DNA of 64,000 bases from Gemmatimonadota bacterium (GTDB taxonomy: Bacteria; Latescibacterota; UBA2968; UBA8231): NCBI GenBank assembly GCA_018672475.1, contig JABHFS010000137.1, positions 62,001-126,000 on the forward strand, given 5' to 3'. Shown in pieces: positions 1-10,049 of the stretch. A model generated the notes under the pieces. It was not told where the DNA came from and ran no database searches. It worked only from the letters and a program-made list of their open reading frames with translations. Position numbers and translations under genes: made by a program. The first letter of the stretch is position 1. Every line of letters begins with the position of its first letter.

Positions 1-1
1 G

Positions 2-184
2 GAGGCGCTGTTACAATCTCTAACGGCGGGTGCGTTGGCCAAGCGGAGGGGCGGATTGGATGAGTTCAGTACGCATCGACGAGATACCCAGGCGTTTTTT
101 CAAAAACCCCTTATAAGATATATTGGCCGCAATATTCCAGATCCCGACAACAACAGCCGGCCCATTGTTAACCCTCCCTTTTAA
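2..184 (+). CDS. 3' end of an unidentified gene (partial)
   Basis: The second frame is open from the window edge to a TAA at 182-184, giving about 60 residues ending in PDNNSRPIVNPPF. The piece is polar, with no membrane segment. The next gene starts about 60 bp later on the same strand. I do not recognise the family, and a stretch this short could be open by chance, although the Ala/Leu-rich start (EALLQSLTAGALAKRR) looks protein-like. The upstream part lies outside the window. Confidence 0.35.
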   Translation, partial: EALLQSLTAGALAKRRGGLDEFSTHRRDTQAFFQKPLIRYIGRNIPDPDNNSRPIVNPPF

Positions 185-242
185 CTGGGCACTGTAAACT
201 TATCCCAACGATCCGAATCTCTCTACTTCACATACAGGCACG

Positions 243-1988
243 ATGAATACATCTCCGGGCAAATACCGAAAATTCCTCACCGCGTACCTGATGCCCCAGT
301 GGCAACTGGCCCTGCTACTCGGCACCCTACTCTTCACCACCATCGGCCTCGAACTTTTCAGCCCTAGGATCCTCGCTCGTTTTATCGACGACGCCCGCGA
401 AGGCGTCGCAATCGAAATCCTCAAAAACTCGGCCTTTCTCTATATCGGCATAGCCCTAGTCCGCCAAGTCGTCTCGGTTGCCGCCCGCTATCTGAGCGAG
501 CGCGTCGGCTGGGCGGCGACCAACGCCTTGCGAGAAGATTTGACCCTGCACTGCCTGCGCCTCGATATGAGCTTCCACAACCAGAACACGCCCGGACAGC
601 TCATCGAACGCATCGACGGCGACGTGGCCAACCTCGCCAATTTCTTCTCCGATTTCGTCTTCAGGATAGTCGGCAGCTTGATCCTGCTCTTCGGCGTGCT
701 CGGCTTGCTCTATTGGGAGGATTGGCATATCGGCGCCGCATTGACCGTCTACGCCATAATCGGCATGGCCTGTCTGTTCAAAATGCGCTCAATCGCCGTG
801 CCGCAGTGGAAAGCCGCGCGCCAAGCCAGTTCGGATCTTTTCGGCTTTCTCGAAGAACAACTCTCCGGCACCGAAGACCTCCGCTCGAGCGGCGCGACCG
901 GCTATGCACTGCAACAATTCTACAAACACGCCGGCAACCGCCTCAAACAAGAACGCATCGCCGGCCTCAAAAGCATCTGGCTGCGCAACACCAATGCCTT
1001 CGTCAACGTACTCGGTTATATCATATCCCTGATATCCTGCTTCTACCTCTTCAATGACGGGGCCATTACCATCGGTAAAATCTACCTGGTCATCGCCTAT
1101 ACCGGCATGCTCTCCGGCCCGCTCAGGCGGTTGACCCGTCAGATGGAGGATTTGCAGAAGGCCAGCGCCAGTCTATCGCGCATCGAAGAGCTACAACTAC
1201 TAGCCACCCGTGTACACGACGGGCCGGGCTACCCATTGCCCTCCGGTCCGATCGCGATAGAGTTTCGCGAGTTGACCTTCGGCTACAAAGAAGACGAGCC
1301 GGTCCTGCACGACCTGTCTTTTCGCCTCGAATCCGGCCGCATTCTCGGCCTCTTGGGCCGCACCGGCTCCGGCAAAACTACCGTCGCCCGACTGCTCTTC
1401 CGCCTCTATGACCCACAAAGCGGCGCGATCCATATTGGCGGCACCGATATTCGCCAAGCCAAGATCGCCGCTCTGCGCGACCAAGTCGGCATGGTCACCC
1501 AGAGCGTGCAGCTCTTCCGCGCCACCATCCGCGACAATCTGACCTTTTTTAACCCGGAAGTCGCCGACGACCACATCCTGCACGTCATTGAGGATATCGG
1601 CCTGCTGCCCTGGTACGAACAACAACCGCAGGGCCTCGACACACAACTACAAAGCGGCGGCCAGGGGCTCTCCGCCGGCCAAGCCCAACTATTGACCTTC
1701 GTCCGCGTCTTCCTCAAGGCCCCCGGGCTAGTCGTACTCGACGAGGCGACCTCGCGGCTCGACCCGGCCACTGAGGGGATGATCGAACGAGCAATCGACA
1801 AGCTCCTAGCCCGCTGCACCGCCATTATTATCGCTCACCGCTTAGCCACCGTACGGCGCGCCGACGACATCTTGATCCTCGACGAGGGCCGCGTGCACGA
1901 ACACGGGCCTCGTCGCGATCTCGAGAAAGACCCCAATTCGCGCTTCTCCGAGCTCTTGCGCACTGGCCTGACCGAGGTGCTTTCTTGA
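243..1988 (+). CDS. ABC exporter half-transporter (TMD-NBD), subunit 1
   Basis: Membrane exporter subunit: an N-terminal six-helix transmembrane domain (about residues 15-310) followed by a nucleotide-binding domain. Walker A is GRTGSGKTT near residue 372, the signature is LSAGQ (not the usual LSGGQ) near 476, and Walker B is LVVLDEAT near 496 with its catalytic Glu intact; an H-loop IIAHR follows. The length, 581 residues, is normal for the MsbA/MdlA class. The stop codon overlaps the start of the next ABC gene, so the two are translationally coupled and probably form a heterodimer. The substrate cannot be read from sequence; lipid, drug or peptide export are all possible. Confidence 0.93.
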   Translation: MNTSPGKYRKFLTAYLMPQWQLALLLGTLLFTTIGLELFSPRILARFIDDAREGVAIEILKNSAFLYIGIALVRQVVSVAARYLSERVGWAATNALREDLTLHCLRLDMSFHNQNTPGQLIERIDGDVANLANFFSDFVFRIVGSLILLFGVLGLLYWEDWHIGAALTVYAIIGMACLFKMRSIAVPQWKAARQASSDLFGFLEEQLSGTEDLRSSGATGYALQQFYKHAGNRLKQERIAGLKSIWLRNTNAFVNVLGYIISLISCFYLFNDGAITIGKIYLVIAYTGMLSGPLRRLTRQMEDLQKASASLSRIEELQLLATRVHDGPGYPLPSGPIAIEFRELTFGYKEDEPVLHDLSFRLESGRILGLLGRTGSGKTTVARLLFRLYDPQSGAIHIGGTDIRQAKIAALRDQVGMVTQSVQLFRATIRDNLTFFNPEVADDHILHVIEDIGLLPWYEQQPQGLDTQLQSGGQGLSAGQAQLLTFVRVFLKAPGLVVLDEATSRLDPATEGMIERAIDKLLARCTAIIIAHRLATVRRADDILILDEGRVHEHGPRRDLEKDPNSRFSELLRTGLTEVLS

Positions 1989-3763
1989 AAACCTACGAGG
2001 TCATCTGGAACGCCATCCGCGTACAACCCTGGAACTGGTTTTTCAATCTAGTCGGGATCACTGTCCTCTATCTGAGTTTCCAGATACCCGCCCTGGTCCT
2101 GCGTGAATTCTTTAATCTGATCACCGGCGACGCCGAGGTCGACTTCGACTTCTGGACGCTGGTCGCCTTTATGGCCGCCTCCGCACTCGTGCGCATCGGC
2201 GGCGAACTCGGCATCGTGCTGACCAACGTGCCGATGATGTATAATATCGCCGCCTGGCTGCAAAAGAACATGTTTAACCGTATCCTGCACCGGCCCGGTG
2301 CCGCCGCCCTGCCCAATTCCTCGGGCGAGGCGATCAGCCGTTTCCGCGGCGATCCCGAACAGGTTTATATCTTCCCGTTGTGGATTAACGACGTCATCGG
2401 CTCCGTCGTCTATTCAAGTATCGCCTTAGTGATCATGCTCGGCATCGCGCCCAAAATCACCTTGGTCGCCTGCATCCCCGTGGTCTTCGTCGTGCTGCTG
2501 ACCACTGCCATGACCCGCCACATCTCCCATTACCGGCGCCTGAGCCGCGAGGCCACTGGCGCGGTGACCGGCTTTATCGGCGAGACCTTCGGCGCTGTGC
2601 AGGGCATCAAAGTCGCCAACGCCGAAAAAACTATACTCGGCCGCTTCCGCACCCTCAACCACGAACGCTCTCAGACTGCGCTCAAGGACCATCTCTTTGA
2701 CGAATTGCGCGAAGCCGTCTACTCCAATGCCGTCGCGCTGGGCACCGGTATTATCCTGATCATGGCCGCCACTGCCATCCGCGAAGAGCGCTTCACCATC
2801 GGCGACTTCGCGCTCTTCGTCTATTATCTCGAATTCCTCACCGAGATGACCTGGATGCTCGGTTACATAATCGCCAAATACGAGCAAACCGGCATTTCAG
2901 TCGACCGCATGGTGACCTTGCTGCAAGGCGGCTCGCCGCGCCAACTGATCGAGCGCGGACCAATTTACCTGGCCGGACAGTTGCCCGAGATTCCCTATAT
3001 CGCCAAGGGCCGCGAGCACCATCTCGAAGAATTGCGCGTCACGGGGCTCACCCACCAATTCGCCGATTCCACCCATGGCATACAAGACGTCGATTTCGCC
3101 TTCGAACGCGGCACCTTTAACGTCGTCACCGGCCGTATCGGCTCGGGCAAAACGACCCTTTTGCGCACGCTGCAGGGATTGCTGACCCCGCAAAGCGGCA
3201 CCATCCACTGGAACGAAAAGATCGTCGATGACCCCGCCTCCTTCTTCGTGCCGCCGCGATCGGCCTATACCTCGCAGATCCCCTGGCTGTTCTCCGCCCC
3301 GTTGCGCGAGAATCTCTTAATGGGCATGCCCGAATCCGAGACCGATCTCGAAGCGGCCATTCACGCCGCGGTCTTAGAAAAGGATCTCGTCGATTTTGAC
3401 GACGGCCTCGACACTTTGGTCGGCCCCAAGGGGGTGCGCCTGTCAGGCGGGCAGATCCAGCGCACCGCCGCCGCTCGGATGTTCGTGCGCGACCCCGAAC
3501 TCTATATCTTCGACGACCTATCCTCCGCCCTTGACGTCGACACCGAAAAAACACTCTGGGAGCGCCTTTTCGCGCAGCGCCAAGCCACCTGCCTCGTCGT
3601 CTCGCACCGCCGCCCGGCCCTGCGTCGCGCCGACCAGATCGTGGTGCTCAAGGACGGCCGCATTGAAGACCGGGGTTCGCTCGACGAATTGCTTGAACGG
3701 TGCGAGGAGATGCAGCGATTGTGGAAGGGGGATTGGGGTGATGAAACGTCTGATGCCGAGTAG
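1985..3763 (+). CDS. ABC exporter half-transporter (TMD-NBD), subunit 2
   Basis: Partner of the preceding gene, starting at a TTG that overlaps its stop by 4 bp. A transmembrane domain occupies about residues 15-310. The nucleotide-binding domain has Walker A GRIGSGKTT near 383, signature LSGGQIQR near 485, and a Walker B ending in FDDLSSALD, where Asp stands in for the catalytic Glu. Asp at this place, paired with the altered LSAGQ of subunit 1, is the arrangement of one degenerate and one active ATP site known from heterodimeric ABC exporters such as TM287/288. Length 592 residues. The gene is followed by a small hairpin and then a convergent gene. Confidence 0.93.
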   Translation: MKTYEVIWNAIRVQPWNWFFNLVGITVLYLSFQIPALVLREFFNLITGDAEVDFDFWTLVAFMAASALVRIGGELGIVLTNVPMMYNIAAWLQKNMFNRILHRPGAAALPNSSGEAISRFRGDPEQVYIFPLWINDVIGSVVYSSIALVIMLGIAPKITLVACIPVVFVVLLTTAMTRHISHYRRLSREATGAVTGFIGETFGAVQGIKVANAEKTILGRFRTLNHERSQTALKDHLFDELREAVYSNAVALGTGIILIMAATAIREERFTIGDFALFVYYLEFLTEMTWMLGYIIAKYEQTGISVDRMVTLLQGGSPRQLIERGPIYLAGQLPEIPYIAKGREHHLEELRVTGLTHQFADSTHGIQDVDFAFERGTFNVVTGRIGSGKTTLLRTLQGLLTPQSGTIHWNEKIVDDPASFFVPPRSAYTSQIPWLFSAPLRENLLMGMPESETDLEAAIHAAVLEKDLVDFDDGLDTLVGPKGVRLSGGQIQRTAAARMFVRDPELYIFDDLSSALDVDTEKTLWERLFAQRQATCLVVSHRRPALRRADQIVVLKDGRIEDRGSLDELLERCEEMQRLWKGDWGDETSDAE

Positions 3764-3781
3764 AGCACGTGCATCTCACGT

Positions 3782-3806
3782 TGTGGGTCGGGCGGCACGA
3801 CCCACA
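3782..3806. terminator. Hairpin between convergent genes
   Basis: A perfect 9-bp inverted repeat (TGTGGGTCG and CGACCCACA, 7-nt loop) lies 19 bp after the ABC operon. It has no T-run on either side, so it may be an mRNA 3' end stabiliser rather than a classical terminator. Between it and the convergent oxidoreductase there is also a 12-bp palindrome, GGCAAGCTTGCC, near 3868-3879. Confidence 0.35.
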
Positions 3807-3954
3807 GCGCTCGCTTACTCGCCGCCGCCTATCTCTCCACGATCCAGCCGACACATCTGTCCGGGGCAAGCTTGCCGGGGACGAAACAAGTAAGCTCCCC
3901 GATGAAGCGCGGTCGCCTCATGGCATGGTAGGAGCAGGTCGCTATAGTTCGACC

Positions 3955-4986
3955 TCAACACTTAATCGCTACTGCACGCCCCTTCTTCGAACTTTCGATT
4001 GCGCCAAAAACCATCGCCAGGCTCTTGATATTGTCGGTGCAGACCGTCTCCGGCGTCCCGCCTTTGCGCACGCAGTGGATAAACTCGTCGATCAGCCCCG
4101 CATGCCCGCCGACCCGATCCTTTTTGGCCAGCGCCGGCACCTTCAACTCCCGCATGTCCGACATAAAGCTGCCGCTTTTTTTGACGCTGGCGGCACGGAT
4201 ATCCTCGCCGCCATCCCATTTCGCCGTGCCCTTGGTGCCAACGACGCGCCAATCGCTCTCCCAACTCGTGCTCAAACCCTCGGCACACCAACTTCCGCGA
4301 TAAGTAAAAATAATCCCGTCGGTCATCTCAAAAACGCAGATCGCCGAGGCGTCGTGCTCGTACCATGAGCCCTGGGGATTCCACTCGCGGGCATAGACCG
4401 ATACTGGGTCGGCGCCGGTCAGCAGACGGGCCTGGTCGAATGTGTGGATCGCCATATCCAGTAGCAACACGTGCTCCATATGGTCGCGGAAACCACCGAA
4501 GTGCGCGCCGATGTAAAAGTCGCAATTGACCGTGGTGATCTCGCCGATAGCGCCTTTGTGCAACAACTTGCTCATCCGGCGGATGGCGGGGTTGTAACGG
4601 CGATTTTGGATCACCGCGTAAATCTTGCCGGCCTTTTCCGCCGCGCGCAATGCCCGGCGCGCCTTGGCCATCGAATCGGCCAGCGGCTTCTCGCCGAGCA
4701 CGTGGCAACCGTGTTTGAGCGCAGTAGTCGCGACCTCGGTATGCGCCTCAGGGATCGTCACGTCGAACACCACGTCCGGTTCCATCTCGCGCAGCATCGA
4801 TTTTAAATTATCGCCGATCAGCGCGTTCTCCAGGCGGAACTCCTCAGCACGCCAACGCGCGTTGCGTTTGTCGATATCTACCAAACCGACCACTTCCACG
4901 TCCTCGTGCTCACTCGCGGCGTCGAGCCAAGCACGGCTCATCCCACCGCAACCCACCAGTACTGCCCGCGTCGCCGTCTTAACCAT
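3955..4986 (-). CDS. Gfo/Idh/MocA-family NAD(P)-dependent oxidoreductase
   Basis: Cytoplasmic dehydrogenase of the glucose-fructose oxidoreductase/inositol dehydrogenase family. The N-terminal Rossmann fold shows VGCGGMSR at residues 11-18 and an acidic end to strand 2 (GLVDID). The family motif EKP is at 99-101, and the C-terminal half has the alpha/beta substrate domain with HMEHVLLLDMAIHTFDQAR, where the His/Asp pair fits the catalytic region. Length 343 residues is typical. The likely substrate is a sugar, polyol or inositol derivative, but the family does not fix it. It is transcribed alone, convergent with the ABC genes. Confidence 0.93.
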   Translation of the reverse strand: MVKTATRAVLVGCGGMSRAWLDAASEHEDVEVVGLVDIDKRNARWRAEEFRLENALIGDNLKSMLREMEPDVVFDVTIPEAHTEVATTALKHGCHVLGEKPLADSMAKARRALRAAEKAGKIYAVIQNRRYNPAIRRMSKLLHKGAIGEITTVNCDFYIGAHFGGFRDHMEHVLLLDMAIHTFDQARLLTGADPVSVYAREWNPQGSWYEHDASAICVFEMTDGIIFTYRGSWCAEGLSTSWESDWRVVGTKGTAKWDGGEDIRAASVKKSGSFMSDMRELKVPALAKKDRVGGHAGLIDEFIHCVRKGGTPETVCTDNIKSLAMVFGAIESSKKGRAVAIKC

Positions 4987-5300
4987 AATTATTATCCTCC
5001 CAGATTAACAACAATAACTCTCGGCGTCGAAGGCATAGACGACGTCCGGGGCGTTTTCGAGGATCGAAGGCAGGGCCGGAGAAAGAATCCATCGCGGAAG
5101 TACCCGACGGCTCAGGCAAAGGCCTTAGGGATTTTCGGTTGGATAGGCTGCCGATCGGAATAGGCTTTATTGATCTCTTGGATATCATACCGGGTATTAT
5201 ATGGATTACACCTTGTCGCGCCAAGGATAAGACATAGTTCCTATACGGTTATCTTTCTAACCGAAAAATATTATGGCGTGCAATGCAGGTAGCGCGCGAT
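4987..5300. other. Intergenic, no gene recognised
   Basis: About 310 bp between two minus-strand genes. It is AT-rich at both ends. A short plus-strand reading around 5040-5230 gives a hydrophobic patch (RLPIGIGFIDLLDIIPGI) but has no credible start, stop or family match, so I do not call a gene. Confidence 0.4.
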
Positions 5301-8300
5301 TTATTTTCTTCTGCGGCCAAAGGCCGATGCCATAATCCGCTGTGCTACTTCGCGAAAATCGTCGAAGAAAGTATAAAACAGCGGCACCAGCATCAGCGTC
5401 AGCACCATCGACGCCAACAGCCCTCCCATCATTGTCCGCCCCAAGGGCGCATAGGCGATGCCGATCATCTTGGAATTGCCCACCGCCATCGGCAATAAAC
5501 CAAAAGCGGTGGTAAAGGTCGTCATCAGAATCGGCCGGAAGCGGTGCTGCCCGGCTTCGAGCAGCGCATCGAAACGCGATTTACCGCCGGCCCGCAACCG
5601 ATTGGCCAGATCGACCAACACGATCGCGTTGTTGACCACCACGCCGATAAGAATGATCGAACCAATCATCGACATGACCTCAAAGGGCGTACCGGTCAGA
5701 TAGAGGACCCAGTAGACCCCGAGAAACGAAAATGGAATCGACACGATCACCGACAGCGGCAAGACGAACGACTCGAAGAGCATGCCCATCAGCAGGAAGA
5801 CAAAGATCACCGACATCATGACCGCGAAATACATCGACTCGTTCTGCTCTTCTAGCCGTACGAAACGATCGCCCTTGTCCCAATTGTAGCCGCGCGGCAT
5901 CTCGAAACCCTGCATCGCCTGATCGATCTGAGCAAAGAGTTCCTGCGCCGAATCCTTGCTCGCGCGGGCGCTGACGGTAAGCATCGTCCGGCGGTTTTCG
6001 CGTTTTATCCCACCGAGCGTGCGCTCAACATAGATATCTGCCAACGATTCGAGCGGCACTTCGTGGTCGGCGGCGGTACTGAAGGTCATATTCCGCAGGT
6101 CCTGCAGATTCTGGTCGGCGTAGCTTTCGAATTGCACGCGGATATCGACCTCGCGACCGTCTTCGGTATGAAACTTGTTGACATTGACGCCGCGCAACGC
6201 GTAGGAAATCGTGTTCGATATCTCCCAGGGATTCACCTCATAACGCTGTACTTGCTCCCGGTCGAGGCGCACCTGCAACTCGGTGCCCCCACGATCCATA
6301 TCGGTATTGACCGACAGCAGGCCGGGGATGCTCTCTATCCGCCGCTCAACTTCTTCGGCCAAACCCATCAGTACCCGAGTATCTTCGCCATATAAGGTCA
6401 CATTGACCCGAGCATCCTGCTCAGCGTTTTCCCGGTTGACCTGCAAACTGACACCCGGTGGAATCTCGAGCCGGCGGCGAATATCCTGCTCGACTTCTTT
6501 GTACGCGAGATACCCTTGCTCCCGCCACCCAATCGACATGCTCAGGTCATGCCAAGCAACCTGATACCACTCCAGTTCTTCTTCTTCAGCGAAAAAAAGC
6601 ATCACCTGCCCTTGCTCGCTGCTGAATGAGGTCCGCAACCATTCGACATTATAGTTGGCCTTATGCGCCATCAACGTGTCTTCGACCGCGAGCATATATT
6701 CTTCGGCCTCTTCCAGCGATTGCCCCGAGGGCATCTCAAAAGAAAATACCAACTGCGATTCGTCCCGCTCCTGCTTGTCCGTCCGCATCATACCGTTCAT
6801 CGGGATCTGGATACTGGCTAATAGCAATAATGCGATGACAAAGGCGTCGAGACGGTTACGCAACACCCAAGCCAGCGAGCGCACATAATATTTTCGACAC
6901 CAGACAATCAGCCTCGGCTCGCCCTTCTGCTCACCCGTCGCGAACTTCAATGTCGCCAAGGGGATAAAGAGCAAGGCGATCGCCAACGAAGCCACAAGGC
7001 CGACGATCACTGGCAAACCAAGACGCAGCATCCAAAACGAAAGCTCCTCCACATCTCCCATCAGAATCAACGGCAAAAAGACCACCACCGTCGTCAAAGT
7101 CGCCATCGTCACCGCCAACCCGACTTCTCCCGCCCCTTCAATCGAAGCTGTACGTGGATCGATACCCTGTTGGCGTTTGTGATAGATGTTTTCGACGATG
7201 ACGATCGCATTGTCGACCACTAGTCCAAGACTCAGCATCAGCCCCATCATCGTCGCCATATTCAGCGACCAGCCGATAAAATAGAGTACGGTTATAGTGA
7301 CCAGGATCGACAGGGGAATCGCCAGAGTGATGATCATCGTAATACGCACCGCACGCAAAAAGAAAAAGAGCACGATCGCCGCGAAGAGCCCGCCCCACAA
7401 ACCCGAATTCTGTAAATTATAGACCGATTTTACTACTTGTTCGCCCTGATCCCAGAAGACCCTAAAATCGAGCCCTTCGAGTTTGGGGTGGGTCTTCAGT
7501 TTCTCCATCGCCTGCTGCACACCGCGCGAGACCTCAACGATATTGGCACCGGAGGCCTTGATCACGGCGAAACCCTGCGACTCGCTGCGGTCGATGCGGT
7601 TGACCTCGTCTTTTTTCGGCCGCTTGTAGGCGACCTCGCCAATATCGTCCAACTGCAACCGGCGCTCTGGATCGACGACCGTGCCCGCAATCTCCGCGAG
7701 ATCCTGATAGCGCCCTACTGAGCGCACATAGATCTTCTTGCCGCCCTCGATTACCCAACCGCCGGGCATCGTCAAATTCTGGTCGCGCAGGCTGGAGACC
7801 GTCTCAGAGACATTGACCCCGTGGCCGCGCACCTTGCCCTGATCCAACTCGACTAGCACTTCCTTGCTCTGCAAACCCCACAACTGCACATTGCCCACCC
7901 CGGTGACACGGCTCAGCGCCGGATCGAGGTAGTTTTCGATAAGTAAGGGCGCGTCGACCTGATCCCCAGCGAAAACAAAAGCGCCCTGCATAATCGGCAC
8001 ATCGTTCTGGTTCCAGCGTCGGACCCCGATCTGTTCGATCTCATCGGGTAGGTCTGGCATGACCCGATCCAAGCGGTCCTTCATCTCGGCGAAGGCCAAC
8101 TGCACGTCGGTGCCCCGCTGAAACTCGACGCGGAGAAAACAACTATTGCTCGAAGCATTGGCATAGATGGTCTTGACCCGATTGACCTGGGCGATGGCTT
8201 CTTCGAGGTGGTGCACGACTTTCTGCTCGACCTCGACCGCACCGGCGTTGGGATAGGAGACCCAGACGAAGAGTTGCGGCCAGTTCAAGCCCTCGGGCAG

Positions 8301-8423
8301 GAGCGTCAGCGGAATACGCGTGTAGGCGATATAACCCACCACCAACAGCGAGACCAGCGACATGACTACGGTCACCGGCCGGTTGACCGAAAAACGCGGC
8401 AGTGGGTATTTATTGTCGTGCAT
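5301..8423 (-). CDS. RND-family efflux pump, inner-membrane subunit (AcrB/MdtB-like)
   Basis: Proton-driven multidrug or lipid exporter of the inner membrane, 1040 residues, the full length of the HAE1/AcrB family. The N-terminus reads FSVNRPVTVVMSLVSLLVVG (TM1). TM4 carries GLVVDNAIVIVENIYH, with Asp-Asn where AcrB has Asp-Asp. The second half repeats the fold with GVVVNNAIVLVDLANRL. Two large periplasmic loops separate the helices. There is no adaptor (membrane fusion) or outer-membrane gene beside it, so partners must be encoded elsewhere. Upstream on the same strand lies a decayed second RND gene, suggesting the locus once held a tandem pair. Start chosen at ATG, MHDNKYPLP. Confidence 0.96.
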   Translation of the reverse strand: MHDNKYPLPRFSVNRPVTVVMSLVSLLVVGYIAYTRIPLTLLPEGLNWPQLFVWVSYPNAGAVEVEQKVVHHLEEAIAQVNRVKTIYANASSNSCFLRVEFQRGTDVQLAFAEMKDRLDRVMPDLPDEIEQIGVRRWNQNDVPIMQGAFVFAGDQVDAPLLIENYLDPALSRVTGVGNVQLWGLQSKEVLVELDQGKVRGHGVNVSETVSSLRDQNLTMPGGWVIEGGKKIYVRSVGRYQDLAEIAGTVVDPERRLQLDDIGEVAYKRPKKDEVNRIDRSESQGFAVIKASGANIVEVSRGVQQAMEKLKTHPKLEGLDFRVFWDQGEQVVKSVYNLQNSGLWGGLFAAIVLFFFLRAVRITMIITLAIPLSILVTITVLYFIGWSLNMATMMGLMLSLGLVVDNAIVIVENIYHKRQQGIDPRTASIEGAGEVGLAVTMATLTTVVVFLPLILMGDVEELSFWMLRLGLPVIVGLVASLAIALLFIPLATLKFATGEQKGEPRLIVWCRKYYVRSLAWVLRNRLDAFVIALLLLASIQIPMNGMMRTDKQERDESQLVFSFEMPSGQSLEEAEEYMLAVEDTLMAHKANYNVEWLRTSFSSEQGQVMLFFAEEEELEWYQVAWHDLSMSIGWREQGYLAYKEVEQDIRRRLEIPPGVSLQVNRENAEQDARVNVTLYGEDTRVLMGLAEEVERRIESIPGLLSVNTDMDRGGTELQVRLDREQVQRYEVNPWEISNTISYALRGVNVNKFHTEDGREVDIRVQFESYADQNLQDLRNMTFSTAADHEVPLESLADIYVERTLGGIKRENRRTMLTVSARASKDSAQELFAQIDQAMQGFEMPRGYNWDKGDRFVRLEEQNESMYFAVMMSVIFVFLLMGMLFESFVLPLSVIVSIPFSFLGVYWVLYLTGTPFEVMSMIGSIILIGVVVNNAIVLVDLANRLRAGGKSRFDALLEAGQHRFRPILMTTFTTAFGLLPMAVGNSKMIGIAYAPLGRTMMGGLLASMVLTLMLVPLFYTFFDDFREVAQRIMASAFGRRRK

Positions 8424-8560
8424 AGGCGCTTCCCTGATTGAGCGAACTTATCCGGAACAAGTGCCTCCGGAGAATATACGCTTCACATTTTCATTATAAG
8501 ATATTGCGTATTCGAATTAAACATTGCCTATAAAACAATGCAACTACACATGGAACGCTG

Positions 8561-9010
8561 TCACACTCGCTCATTCAGCCTTGCAGCTCTAAATCCTACA
8601 CGAATAAAAAGCGAATACAGTACTGGTATTACACCCAATGTCAGCGCCGTGGCGAAAAACAAGCCTAAGATAATCGCAATGGCCATTGGTTCGAACATCG
8701 AGCCGCCGCCGTACTACAACGGCAGCATACCGCCGATCGTCGTGCAAGTCGTTAGAAAAATCGGCCGAAAACGCCCTTGGTAAGCCGCGAGGATCGCATC
8801 CAGTAGCGACAGCACGTTGTCGTCTTGTTTGATCTTGATCCGGTCGATCAACACGATGGCGTTATTGATAATAATGCCCGACAACGCGATGACACCCAAG
8901 AAGGTGATAAAGCCGAAATAGGATTAGGCGATCGGCAACCCGATGACCACCCCTATTAATCCCAGTGGTATGATCATCAGGGTAATCAGGGATTTTCGTA
9001 TCGGGTTTAA
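8561..9010 (-). pseudogene. Decayed RND efflux pump gene (C-terminal part)
   Basis: Conceptual translation on the minus strand gives typical RND C-terminal segments: LITLMIIPLGLIGVVIG, then GVIALSGIIINNAIVLID, FRPIFLTTCTTIGGMLPL, and AIAIILGLFFATALTLGVIP. The frame is broken by a TAA just before SYFGFITFLGV and by a TAG just after GGMLPL, and it stops at 8561-8563. Upstream of about 9010 the reading dissolves. This is the last quarter of a second RND transporter with at least two nonsense mutations and its first three quarters missing. It differs in sequence from the intact neighbour, so it is not a fresh duplicate. Confidence 0.85.
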
Positions 9011-9276
9011 CCTCAGAAAAGTGCTGCAAGCTGAATTATGGCAAACGCAGCATCGCCTCGGAGACTGCGACAAACTAGGTCGTATTGAACATCATCATCG
9101 CGTATTATAGACTGGCCGGTTTGGCATTGAAGGGCAATGAGAATTTCGGTGGGCCCTGGCCTATAAAAATGCCCCAGGTCCTGACGCACTCCGCTTGTTA
9201 ACGACGGGACAAACTAAAAACGCGTCCAGAGTATATCCCCCGGACGCGCTCAAGTATTGATCTATATGTTTGAAAT

Positions 9277-10014
9277 TCATCCCTGCGGCGGTGGCGGCAA
9301 ATTTCGGCTAATCGTTTCAACACCGACTCCACCGACCAACCAGAACATCCACAATAGCACAATCGCGATAATAGCCTTCTCCTTGGGCACATCCACCATC
9401 GCACTCAACCCAACCCCCATAATGCCGATCTGCCACAGATCGAAGGGATTGACCGCCGACAACACCCGACCGACAAAAGTAGCTGCCACACCATCCGAAA
9501 GCAACGCGCCGAACCCCAACTTCAATCCGGGATCGCCCGTCGACCATATCAACGCCGCCTGCAAAACCCACTCAACAGCAACCACCGATGCAGCATAGGC
9601 CTTGACCACCAACATCTGTCGATAGTTGACCTCGACCAGAAACAAGGAGCGCGCCATCGCCATCAGCACCCCCCCGACGATGACCAACGAGGTAAAGGTC
9701 CCCACCGGAATGGTCATCCAGCCGTGCGCCCGCAACATCGCCGTGCTTTGCTCGTAGCGTTGCCGCCCTTCTTCACTCATGCTTTCTAGACGCCGCTGCA
9801 CCGCTGGAGCCTCCAGGTCGGTCAATACATCCAAGGTCAGTTGATGCGCAGCAAGCCCAACCAGACACACCAATAGCGTGGGCAATAACCAATCCTGCGC
9901 GGTCTCCCGCCCACGCACCGCCGCAAATGCGGCGCGCGGTGCATAAAAAACCAACTGAATCCGCTCAAATAATCCCTGCACCCAAACCACGAACCCCGAT
10001 CCCGTCTCACTCAT
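9277..10014 (-). CDS. Yip1-type integral membrane protein
   Basis: 245 residues with about five hydrophobic segments: near 43-62 (LLPTLLVCLVGLAAHQL), 103-122, 130-155, 180-200 and 212-232 (IIAIVLLWMFWLVGGVG). The N-terminal amphipathic stretch FERIQLVFYAPRAAFAAV and the following loops match the bacterial YIP1 family (PF04893) pattern, a membrane family of unknown function. The protein ends in a short Pro-rich tail (PPPPQG). It lies just downstream of a dead histidine kinase, same strand, 35 bp away. Confidence 0.7.
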   Translation of the reverse strand: MSETGSGFVVWVQGLFERIQLVFYAPRAAFAAVRGRETAQDWLLPTLLVCLVGLAAHQLTLDVLTDLEAPAVQRRLESMSEEGRQRYEQSTAMLRAHGWMTIPVGTFTSLVIVGGVLMAMARSLFLVEVNYRQMLVVKAYAASVVAVEWVLQAALIWSTGDPGLKLGFGALLSDGVAATFVGRVLSAVNPFDLWQIGIMGVGLSAMVDVPKEKAIIAIVLLWMFWLVGGVGVETISRNLPPPPQG

Positions 10015-10049
10015 TTTTCAGCCTCTCTATTTTGCCCATCTGTCCTCCT

